Shown one piece after another: positions 1 through 5,304 of a stretch of DNA of 9,257 bases; positions within the stretch are counted from its first letter, which is position 1; each line of letters begins with the position of its first letter. The position numbers and the translations under genes are program-made. This DNA comes from JAMCRM01 sp041685075. GTDB lineage: Bacteria > Acidobacteriota > Terriglobia > Bryobacterales > Bryobacteraceae. The notes under the pieces were generated by a model, which ran no database searches, was not told the DNA's origin, and saw nothing but the letters and a program-made list of their open reading frames with translations. The DNA lies in NCBI GenBank assembly GCA_041685075.1, contig JAWLGN010000217.1:1-9257 (forward strand). Reading direction: 5' to 3'.

Positions 1-1092
1 CCCCACGCCCTGGCCGCCGATGCCGCCGGCAACCTCTACATCGCCGACACCTTGAACCACCGGGTCCGCAAAGTGGACCCGGACGGGGTGATCCGGACCG
101 TGGCCGGCACGGGCGAGCGGGGCTATTCCGGCGACGGCGGCCCGGGCGTCGCGGCGCGCCTCTCCGAACCGCGCGGCCTCGCCATCGATGGGGACGGCCA
201 TCTCTACATTGCCGACACCGGCAACCATGCCATCCGGAAACTCACGGCCGAGGGCAGGATCTACACCATCGCGGGCAACGGAAACCCCGGCTGGGAGGGC
301 GACGGCGGCCCCGCGCTGCAGGCCGGTCTCGATTCTCCCTGGGGCCTGGCGCTCGACGGCCTGGGAAATCTCTACGTGGCGGATAGCGGCAACCGGCGCA
401 TCCGCAAGCTCCTGCCTTTCAACTCGCCCACGCTGCCCGTCGTGGAGGCCACGGTGGTGCATGCGGCCAGCCTGGTGGAGGGGCCCGTGGCGCCGGGGCA
501 ACTCGTCTACATCCTCGCCGAGGACATCGGGCCGCAGGGCGGACTCGAGGTCTACTTCGACGGCGTCGGGGCGCCGGTCGTGGCGGCAATCGAGGGCCGC
601 GTGACCGCCCAGGTGCCCTACGAGATGGACGGCCGCGCCTCGGTCGAGGTCGAGGTGCGGCGCGATGGCCGGCCCTATGCCCGCGCCGCGGTCCAGATAA
701 CCGATGCCGCGCCGGGCATCTTCACCGTGGACGGGGGACCGGGGCAGGCCCTGGCCCTCAACCAGAACGGTACGCTCAATACGGCCGCCCAACCCGCGCC
801 GCGCGGCTCCATCGTGACGTTCTTCGTCACCGGCGAGGGACTGCTCGATCCGCCCGGCGCCACCGGCGTGCCCGCGGCCGCGCCCTACGGCAAGCCGCTG
901 CTGCCGGTGCGCCTCACCATCGGGGGCTACCCGGCCTCCATCCTCTACGCGGGCGCCGCTCCGGGACAGGTGGGGATGCTGCAGATCAACGCCCGGGTGC
1001 CGGCCGGGTACGTGCCCACCGGCGCGCTACGAGTGGAGTTGCGCATGGGCGAGGCGCTCTGCCAGGAGGGGGTCACGATCGCGGTGAAATAG
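1..1092 (+). CDS. NHL-repeat protein with Solibacter-type C-terminal domain (TIGR03437), 5'-truncated
   Basis: The reading frame is open from base 1 to the TAG at 1090-1092 (363 codons), so the true start lies outside the window; the TTG at 52 is internal. Residues about 1-137 are NHL beta-propeller repeats with the recurring signature LYIADTxNHxIRK...VAGTGxxGYSGDGGPA. From about residue 147 to the end runs a domain matching my memory of TIGR03437: VVHAASLxxGPVAPGQLVYI, the segment around VPYEMDGR, APGIF, the LNQNGTLN segment, ARGSIVTFFVTGEG, PLLPVRLTIGG and YAGAAPG. Such proteins are usually exported and carry the propeller as a presumed protein- or glycan-binding scaffold; no enzymatic role is evident. 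No signal peptide can be seen because the N-terminus is missing. thiD follows 25 nt downstream on the same strand, with no visible functional link. Family assignment is secure; function is unknown. Confidence 0.9.
   Translation, partial: PHALAADAAGNLYIADTLNHRVRKVDPDGVIRTVAGTGERGYSGDGGPGVAARLSEPRGLAIDGDGHLYIADTGNHAIRKLTAEGRIYTIAGNGNPGWEGDGGPALQAGLDSPWGLALDGLGNLYVADSGNRRIRKLLPFNSPTLPVVEATVVHAASLVEGPVAPGQLVYILAEDIGPQGGLEVYFDGVGAPVVAAIEGRVTAQVPYEMDGRASVEVEVRRDGRPYARAAVQITDAAPGIFTVDGGPGQALALNQNGTLNTAAQPAPRGSIVTFFVTGEGLLDPPGATGVPAAAPYGKPLLPVRLTIGGYPASILYAGAAPGQVGMLQINARVPAGYVPTGALRVELRMGEALCQEGVTIAVK
34..417 (+). repeat. NHL propeller repeats, 56-codon (168-nt) period
   Basis: Three successive copies of the LY(I/V)AD(T/S) blade motif begin at bases 34, 202 and 370, exactly 168 nt apart. 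Each is followed by a xxRxIRK/VRK strand, and the first two also carry a VAGTG or IAGNG plus GDGGP turn. The period is perfect at the protein level while the DNA copies have diverged, so this is an old domain repeat rather than a recent tandem duplication. More blades probably lie upstream of the window. Confidence 0.7.
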
Positions 1093-1117
1093 CGCGGCAC
1101 GTTATGCTGGAAGGATC

Positions 1118-1903
1118 ATGCCGCCAGTGGCCCTGACGATCGCCGGGTCCGACCCCAGCGGCGGGGCGGGCATCCAGGCGGACCTCAAGACCTTCCACCA
1201 GTTCGGTGTCTACGGCGAGGCCGTCATCACGCTGCTCACCGTGCAGAACACCGTACGGGTGGAGCGCGTCGAGTGCCTGCCCGCGGCCCTGGTGACCGAA
1301 CAGTTCCGAGCCGTGGTGGAAGACATCCCCCCCGGCGCAGCCAAGACCGGCGCCCTGGGCACCGCCGAAGTGGTGCGCGCCGTGGCCCGCCTCGCCCCGG
1401 AGTTGCACTGCCCCCTGGTGGTGGATCCCGTGATGGTGAGCAAGCACGGCAAGCCCCTGATGGCCGACGAGGCGCGGCAGGCGCTGGCGGGCGAACTGCT
1501 CCCCCGCGCCTTCCTGGTGACCCCCAACATTCCGGAGGCCGAAGCCCTCACCGGGATGGCCATTCGCGATGCCGCCGCCATGCGCCGCGCGGCCGAACGC
1601 CTCTCGGCGCTGGGCGCCCGCGCGGTGCTCATCAAGGGCGGGCATCTGCCCGGCCCCGCCGCCGATCTCCTCTTCGCCAACGGGCGCTTCCACGAATTCG
1701 CCGCGGAACGCATCGACACCCGCCATACCCACGGCACCGGTTGCACCTATTCGGCGGCCATCGCGGCGGGACTGGCGCGGGGATATGCCATCGAGGAGGC
1801 CGTGGCACGCGCTAAACGGTTCATCACCGAGGCCATTCGCGGCAACCCCGGCCTGGGCGCGGGCTGCGGGCCTGTAAACCACCACGCCCCGGCCGAGCCA
1901 TAA
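1118..1903 (+). CDS. thiD: Hydroxymethylpyrimidine/phosphomethylpyrimidine kinase
   Basis: A 261-residue cytoplasmic kinase of the ribokinase-like family, the usual length for ThiD. It phosphorylates 4-amino-5-hydroxymethyl-2-methylpyrimidine and then its monophosphate to give HMP-PP for thiamine synthesis. Visible motifs are AGSDPSGGAGIQADLKT (residues 9-25, substrate pocket), QNT (43-45), AAKTG (74-78), VVDPVMVSKHG (101-111), VTPNIPEAEALTG (134-146), IKGGH (172-176) and the anion-hole/ATP signature HTHGTGCTYSAAIAAGLA (203-220) with the conserved Cys209. A short GPVNHH tail follows. The ATG at 1118 is preceded by GGAAGG (1109-1114), only 3 nt away, and a TATGCT hexamer (1103-1108) could be a -10 box giving a very short leader. 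No TPP riboswitch is present in the 25-nt gap upstream. No other thiamine gene is in the window. Its TAA stop lies inside the A-tract that is the U-tract of the minus-strand terminator. Confidence 0.95.
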   Translation: MPPVALTIAGSDPSGGAGIQADLKTFHQFGVYGEAVITLLTVQNTVRVERVECLPAALVTEQFRAVVEDIPPGAAKTGALGTAEVVRAVARLAPELHCPLVVDPVMVSKHGKPLMADEARQALAGELLPRAFLVTPNIPEAEALTGMAIRDAAAMRRAAERLSALGARAVLIKGGHLPGPAADLLFANGRFHEFAAERIDTRHTHGTGCTYSAAIAAGLARGYAIEEAVARAKRFITEAIRGNPGLGAGCGPVNHHAPAEP

Positions 1904-1958
1904 AAAAACCGGTGGTGCCGATCAGCCATCTCTCTGTATGGCAGCCGGCCCACCGGTT
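1902..1958 (-). terminator. Strong intrinsic terminator (minus strand)
   Basis: Read on the minus strand, AACCGGTGG (1958-1950) pairs perfectly with CCACCGGTT (1915-1907). The stem continues inward through GCCG/CGGC with one bulged base, a small internal loop, and GCCAT/ATGGC closing an 8-nt loop. It is followed at once by a run of Ts ending at 1902 (the last two stem Ts included). On the plus strand the same hairpin is followed by TTCGCGCC, so it is not a good plus-strand terminator. It would end the small RNA proposed here and could also stop read-through from the SDR operon. Confidence 0.8.
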
Positions 1959-1976
1959 CGCGCCACTTCAACTGCC
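1902..1976 (-). ncRNA. Putative sigma-54-dependent small RNA, about 75 nt
   Basis: This segment lies between a near-consensus -24/-12 promoter (1985-2002) and a strong hairpin/U-tract terminator. Counting 12 nt from the -12 C at 1987 puts the transcript start at about 1975-1976 (G). The predicted RNA has roughly 18 nt of 5' sequence (GGCAGUUGAAGUGGCGCG) without strong local pairing, then one long interrupted stem that is also the terminator, ending in Us over the thiD stop codon. That shape, a short exposed 5' part plus a terminator hairpin, is typical of base-pairing sRNAs. Sigma-54 is known to drive small RNAs in other bacteria (Qrr in Vibrio, GlmY/GlmZ in enterics). The 3' end is antisense to the last few bases of thiD. 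I do not recognise it as a known RNA family. The alternative is that the hairpin is only the distal terminator of the SDR operon and the promoter match is chance. Confidence 0.5.
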
Positions 1977-1984
1977 ATGACCTA

Positions 1985-2002
1985 TTGCACGGCGCGTGCC
2001 AA
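1985..2002 (-). promoter_or_regulatory. Sigma-54 (-24/-12) promoter candidate
   Basis: The minus strand reads TTGGCACG-CGCC-GTGCAA. The invariant GG (2000-1999) and GC (1988-1987) are separated by exactly 10 nt, and the match to TGGCACG-N4-TTGCA is complete except for one T to G change before TGC. The site contains a GCACG-CGC-CGTGC dyad, so part of the match could reflect a palindrome. The plus strand does not satisfy the GG-N10-GC rule here. It points into the putative sRNA, and no protein gene lies downstream on that strand inside the window. Confidence 0.5.
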
Positions 2003-2060
2003 GCCGTAAGCGCCTTCCAAGTGCCTGTAAACGGCGCGTAAACGCGAGCTGCCGGCCGCT

Positions 2061-2082
2061 TGTCTGTAAGGCTTACACGACA
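2061..2082. promoter_or_regulatory. Dyad resembling an upstream activator site
   Basis: On the minus strand TGTAAG-C-CTTACA is a perfect 6-1-6 inverted repeat (2077-2065). It extends to TGTC-x-TGTAAG-C-CTTACA-GACA with one unpaired base. Its centre (2071) is about 96 nt upstream of the start predicted from the sigma-54 promoter, a usual distance for an enhancer-binding-protein site. Further (C/T)TTAC half-sites on the minus strand occur at 2042-2038, 2031-2027 and 2010-2006. The protein that would bind is not encoded in the window. Confidence 0.35.
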
Positions 2083-2120
2083 CCCGTAGGTCAGAATTAC
2101 ATCACCGGGCGCTCCTGTTG

Positions 2121-2146
2121 CAAGGATGAAAAGAGCTTCATCTTTG
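2121..2146 (+). other. 10-bp stem-loop downstream of thiD
   Basis: CAAGGATGAA (2121-2130) and TTCATCTTTG (2137-2146) flank a 6-nt loop. As plus-strand RNA all ten positions can pair, one as G-U; as minus-strand RNA that position is an A-C mismatch, so the fold favours the plus strand. No U-tract follows. A second short dyad, GTGCA-GA-TGCAC, lies at 2152-2163. The role is unknown; it could stabilise the 3' end of read-through thiD mRNA. Confidence 0.3.
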
Positions 2147-2177
2147 CGGGTGTGCAGATGCACGGGAGAAGCGCGGG

Positions 2178-2972
2178 TCAGGCCTGTTTCGCCGCCACGG
2201 TGGCGCGGGTGGCGCCGGTGCTGATGCCGCCGTCGACCAGCAGGGTCTGGCCGGTGACGTAACGCGCCGATTCCGACGCCAGAAAGACCACCGCGCCGTC
2301 CAGGTCGTGCGGCTCGCCGGGCCGCTTCATCGGGATGCGGTCCACCAGGTACTCCACCCACTCCTTGTTTTCGTAGAGCACGCGGGTCTGCGCCGTCTGG
2401 AACCATCCCGGCGCCAGGCAGTTCACCGTGATGCCGTGGGGCCCCCAGTCGTCGGCCAGGCTCATGGTGAGCTGCCGGATTCCGCCGCGGCTGGCGGTGT
2501 ACGGTCCCAGGCCCGCGTAGCCGAAGACGCTGGTCACCGAACCGATGTTGATGATGCGCCCGTAGCGCCGCGGAATCATGTGACGCGCCACGGCCTGCGC
2601 CACGAAGAAGGGCCCGCGCAGGTTGGTATCCAGGATCAGGTTCCAGTCGTCCCAGGTGACTTCGATAGCCGGCTTGCGCACGTTGCAGCCGGCGTTGTTC
2701 ACCAGGATGTCGATCCGGCCGTAAGCGGCGTGGGCGGCCTCTACCATTCGCTGGATGCTGTGGTAGTCGCGCACGTCGAGTTCGAGCGGCAGGGCGCGGC
2801 GGCCCATCGACTCGATCTCCTTCTGGAAGGGCGCCAGAGAGGCGAGATTGCGGCTGGTGATCACCAGGTCCGCGCCGGCGCCGGCCAGCGCGCGGCTGAG
2901 ATACTGGCCCAAACCCCGGCTGGCGCCGGTGACGATGGCCACTTGTCCGGAGAGGTCGAAGAGTGGATTCAT
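2178..2972 (-). CDS. SDR-family NAD(P)-dependent oxidoreductase (3-oxoacyl/gluconate dehydrogenase-like)
   Basis: A 264-residue classical short-chain dehydrogenase/reductase, normal length. Start taken at the ATG of MNPLFDLSGQ (2972), because LSGQVAIVTGASRGLG is the standard N-terminus; the frame stays open about 23 codons further upstream but that would run into the preceding gene. Cofactor motif TGASRGLG is at 15-22, the DV motif at 66-67, NNAG at 92-95, catalytic Asn117 (DTNLRG), Ser145 (NIGSVTSVF) and Tyr158. The usual active-site Lys four residues after Tyr is Arg162 (YTASR), checked at the codon level (CGC). The C-terminal part carries the usual CLAPGW, RP-E-PHDLDGAVVFLASESARYVTGQTLLVDGG. 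It starts 8 nt after the stop of the zinc dehydrogenase on the same strand, so the two are probably co-translated and act in one oxidation pathway for a sugar acid, polyol or similar. Substrate not readable. Confidence 0.88.
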   Translation of the reverse strand: MNPLFDLSGQVAIVTGASRGLGQYLSRALAGAGADLVITSRNLASLAPFQKEIESMGRRALPLELDVRDYHSIQRMVEAAHAAYGRIDILVNNAGCNVRKPAIEVTWDDWNLILDTNLRGPFFVAQAVARHMIPRRYGRIINIGSVTSVFGYAGLGPYTASRGGIRQLTMSLADDWGPHGITVNCLAPGWFQTAQTRVLYENKEWVEYLVDRIPMKRPGEPHDLDGAVVFLASESARYVTGQTLLVDGGISTGATRATVAAKQA

Positions 2973-2980
2973 AGCTCTGT

Positions 2981-4012
2981 TCAGGGTTGCAGAATGACTT
3001 TCATGAGGTTCTGTTCGCGGTCGTAGAGCCGGCGGAACCACGCGGCGCCGTCTTCGAGCGGCGCGACGGCGCTGATGAGCGGCGCGACATCGATGGCGCG
3101 GCGCGCCAGCAGGTTGATGCAGGCGGGATATTCGCCCGAGGAGGCGCAGGAGCCCATCACCCGGATCTGCCGCGTCACCACCGACTGGAGCGGCAGTTCG
3201 ATGGTGGGGGAGGCGTTGCCGATCAGGGTAAGGGCGCCGCCTTTGCGCGTGGAGGCCAGGGCGGTCTGAACGGTCGCGGTGACGCCTACTGCCTCGATAG
3301 CGATGTCTGCGCCGCGCCCGCCGGTGGCCTCCCGCACCACCGCGGGCACGTCGGCCGCGGCGGCATTCACGGTTTGGGTAGCGCCGGATTGCTCGGCCAG
3401 CCGCAGGCGCGCGTCGTCGATATCCACCGCAATGATCTGCCCGCAGCCGGCCAGCCTGAGGGCCTGCACCGCCAGCACCCCGATCATCCCGGTCCCTACC
3501 ACCACGGCGGTGTCGTCCAGTCTGACGGGCGTGAGGGAGACGGCATGCACCGCCACCGAAACGGCCTCGATCATAGCGGCGTGCTCGAAGGAGAGCGCGT
3601 CGGGAATCTTATAGGCGATACGCTCGGGCACCGCCACGTACTCGGCGAAGGCGCCGTGCCGCCGGTATTCGCCGGGCGAGACGCCGAGCACCTGCCGGCA
3701 ATCGCAGAGGTTCACCTCGCCGCGCCGGCAATAGAAACACCGGCCGCACCACACGGTGGAGTCGAAGGTCACGCGGTCGCCCGGGCGGAACGCCGAGACC
3801 GCGGCGCCGGTCTCTTCCACCACGCCGGCGGCCTCGTGCCCCATGATCAGCGGAGGCAGGCGCCGGCCCGTGCTGCCGTCCAGGCCATGCACGTCGCTGC
3901 CGCAGATGCCGCACGCCCGCACCCGCACCAGAATTTCGTCTTCCGCTATCTCGGGCCGCGGAACCTCGGCCATCTCCAGTTCCATGTAGCGCTTCAGCAA
4001 CAAGGCCTTCAT
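2981..4012 (-). CDS. Zinc-dependent medium-chain alcohol/polyol dehydrogenase
   Basis: A 343-residue cytoplasmic MDR-family enzyme resembling sorbitol, threonine or galactitol-phosphate dehydrogenases, at the usual length. The start is the ATG at 4012 (MKALLLKRYMELEM), which matches the family N-terminus; an in-frame extension of 20 codons is unlikely to be used. Catalytic zinc ligands are visible as Cys37 (GICGSD) and His59-Glu60 (GHEAAG). The structural zinc lobe is Cys89, Cys92, Cys95 and Cys103. The Rossmann fold has VVVGTGMIG (170-178), and Asp196 at the end of the second strand favours NAD over NADP. No clear ribosome-binding site precedes the ATG, and a weak promoter-like pair sits just upstream, so a leaderless message is possible in addition to read-through from the esterase gene 86 nt upstream. 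The SDR gene follows 8 nt downstream. Most likely it oxidises a secondary hydroxyl of a sugar or polyol released by the upstream enzymes; this is inference from neighbours. Confidence 0.9.
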   Translation of the reverse strand: MKALLLKRYMELEMAEVPRPEIAEDEILVRVRACGICGSDVHGLDGSTGRRLPPLIMGHEAAGVVEETGAAVSAFRPGDRVTFDSTVWCGRCFYCRRGEVNLCDCRQVLGVSPGEYRRHGAFAEYVAVPERIAYKIPDALSFEHAAMIEAVSVAVHAVSLTPVRLDDTAVVVGTGMIGVLAVQALRLAGCGQIIAVDIDDARLRLAEQSGATQTVNAAAADVPAVVREATGGRGADIAIEAVGVTATVQTALASTRKGGALTLIGNASPTIELPLQSVVTRQIRVMGSCASSGEYPACINLLARRAIDVAPLISAVAPLEDGAAWFRRLYDREQNLMKVILQP

Positions 4013-4018
4013 AACCAG

Positions 4019-4047
4019 ATTGTGACGCACTACCGGTCGATTGACTA
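4019..4047 (-). promoter_or_regulatory. Weak internal promoter candidate upstream of the zinc dehydrogenase
   Basis: On the minus strand TAGTCA (4047-4042) and CACAAT (4024-4019) are separated by 17 nt, each matching four of six consensus positions. The start of transcription would fall at or next to the A of the ATG at 4012, giving a leaderless mRNA, which would fit the lack of a ribosome-binding site there. Matches this weak are common, so it is only a candidate. Confidence 0.25.
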
Positions 4048-4050
4048 CAA

Positions 4051-4069
4051 CGCCGCCACCGGGGCGGCG
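4051..4069 (-). other. GC-rich hairpin between esterase and dehydrogenase genes
   Basis: CGCCGCC and GGCGGCG pair perfectly around a 5-nt loop in the 86-nt gap between the esterase stop and the dehydrogenase start. On the minus strand it is followed by TTGTAGTC, not a U-tract, so it is not a convincing intrinsic terminator. It could mark a processing or partial-attenuation point separating the extracellular enzymes from the cytoplasmic dehydrogenases. Confidence 0.45.
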
Positions 4070-4098
4070 CACTTGCTGCCGGGGCCATAGGATTCCGC

Positions 4099-5304
4099 TT
4101 AACGATCAGCGGGTGCGCGATGAGCGTGCTGTACCCAGCTCTCCAGAATCATCCGGTCCCTATTCCGTTGCCACTCGGCAGCGCCGAAAACACTGAGTTG
4201 CTCTCGGGTGAGCCCGGGGACGCCGGTGCCTAACGCGCGCGTACCTCCTTCGGACAGTTCAGTGGCGTAACCGGGGTCGGTTTCGACACCGTTGGTCTTG
4301 GACCACTCGATCATGTGGGTTTCGGGCATCCGCCGGATGGACTCCTCGGTCCAGTTCGGCAGATTGAGGTGGCGCTCCAGCCATAGCGCGGCAGCGCGCG
4401 TCACGAAATAGGGCCGGTGTCCTCCCTCGGGGTCGTACGACGTATCGAGCACTTTGCCCGGCACGTTCACGCGCCGCTTTAGGTCCTCGAAGAAGGAGCG
4501 CGGTTCCTGCCGCTGCGGCTGGAGAATGTTGTCCTTCAGCCCATTGATGATCAGGGTCGGGCCGCGCCGGGCGTGAAGCGAATAGATCACCGCCGGACGA
4601 TCTCCCAGGAATTGGAGCGATTGATACGGGTAGCCCTGGCACATGGGCTTGGAGTTGTCCCAATACTGGCCGGGGCCGTCGAGGTTGCCGCCTCCGGCCA
4701 GCACGCAGGCATGCAGGCGCGTTTCCACGGCGCCGGCGATCGAAAGGACAAAGGACCCCATCGAGTAACCCATGGCTCCGATTCGCGACCCGTCCACCTC
4801 GGGACGCTGCAACAGGTATGAGACGGCCTGCATGACATCGATCATCATCAGGCCGCCCAGCCGGCGTCCCAGCGTGCGATCGCGCTCGATCCGGTCGTGT
4901 GCGCGTGTGCCGGACCTGCGTTCGGCATTGCGCTCGCCCTCTCCGGCCGGATCGTAAGTCAGAACCGCGGCGCCCCCGCGCGCATAGAGCACGCCGGAAT
5001 AGAACGCGTACCAACTGTACTTATCGCCGCCATGGCCGTTTACCACGATCAGCGCTGGGATCCTTCCGCGCCGCGCTTTCGGCATATACAGAATTGCCGG
5101 CACTCGCAGCCCGTACTGGGTGGCGTAAGTGACTCTCTCGGCGATCACCCCCGGCTCAGGCTCAAAACGGCCGTGCACCACCGCCTCGAGCGGCGGCAGC
5201 GGATCAGTCACGAAAAGCGATTCCCGGATGCGTTTGCGGGTCTCGGCGGGATTGCCGGCCAGCGCCCCCACGGCAAAAAGGACAAGAAGGGCCAGCCCTC
5301 TCAT
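4099..5304 (-). CDS. Secreted alpha/beta hydrolase (acetylxylan esterase / dienelactone hydrolase-like)
   Basis: A 401-residue protein with an N-terminal Sec-type signal peptide (MRGLALLVLFAVGALAG, cleaved near residue 17-18). The hydrolase core shows an oxyanion region VVNGHGGDKY (87-96), the nucleophile elbow GYSMGS with Ser181 (179-184), a likely acid Asp258 in IINGLKDN, and His296 in DPEGGHRPYF. This is a complete Ser-Asp-His triad order. Members of this group in acidobacteria and planctomycetes are annotated as acetylxylan esterases or dienelactone hydrolases and remove acyl groups from carbohydrates. The actual ester is unknown. The start is firm: the ATG overlaps the upstream stop as ATGA, and AAGGAG (5315-5310) lies 5 nt before it inside the upstream gene. 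Expression is therefore coupled to the DUF4838 gene. About 90 residues after the catalytic His form a C-terminal extension without a motif I recognise. Confidence 0.85.
   Translation of the reverse strand: MRGLALLVLFAVGALAGNPAETRKRIRESLFVTDPLPPLEAVVHGRFEPEPGVIAERVTYATQYGLRVPAILYMPKARRGRIPALIVVNGHGGDKYSWYAFYSGVLYARGGAAVLTYDPAGEGERNAERRSGTRAHDRIERDRTLGRRLGGLMMIDVMQAVSYLLQRPEVDGSRIGAMGYSMGSFVLSIAGAVETRLHACVLAGGGNLDGPGQYWDNSKPMCQGYPYQSLQFLGDRPAVIYSLHARRGPTLIINGLKDNILQPQRQEPRSFFEDLKRRVNVPGKVLDTSYDPEGGHRPYFVTRAAALWLERHLNLPNWTEESIRRMPETHMIEWSKTNGVETDPGYATELSEGGTRALGTGVPGLTREQLSVFGAAEWQRNRDRMILESWVQHAHRAPADR

Noticed and set aside
1327..1333. Run of seven Cs inside thiD as a possible phase-variation tract
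   Set aside because: It encodes part of Ile-Pro-Pro-Gly in an intact frame; short C runs are ordinary at this GC content.
1073..1885. Long minus-strand ORF opposite thiD (270 codons)
   Set aside because: Shadow of the GC-rich thiD reading frame; the thiD frame carries every family motif, while this one has low-complexity Gly/Ala/His composition and no motif.
1922..1978. An 18-codon minus-strand ORF (starting MAVEVART) lying almost wholly within the putative sRNA
   Set aside because: An open run this short is expected by chance in GC-rich DNA, there is no ribosome-binding site, and its codons form the terminator stem. A leaderless micropeptide cannot be excluded if transcription starts at 1978.
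1747..2406. Minus-strand ORF spanning the thiD-SDR gap, which would make the intergenic region coding
   Set aside because: It crosses the sigma-54 promoter, the dyad and the terminator, overlaps both real genes out of frame, and shows no domain.
2987..4090. Long plus-strand ORF opposite the zinc dehydrogenase (367 codons)
   Set aside because: Shadow frame; Gly/His/Asp-rich without domains, while the opposite strand has full catalytic and structural zinc motifs.
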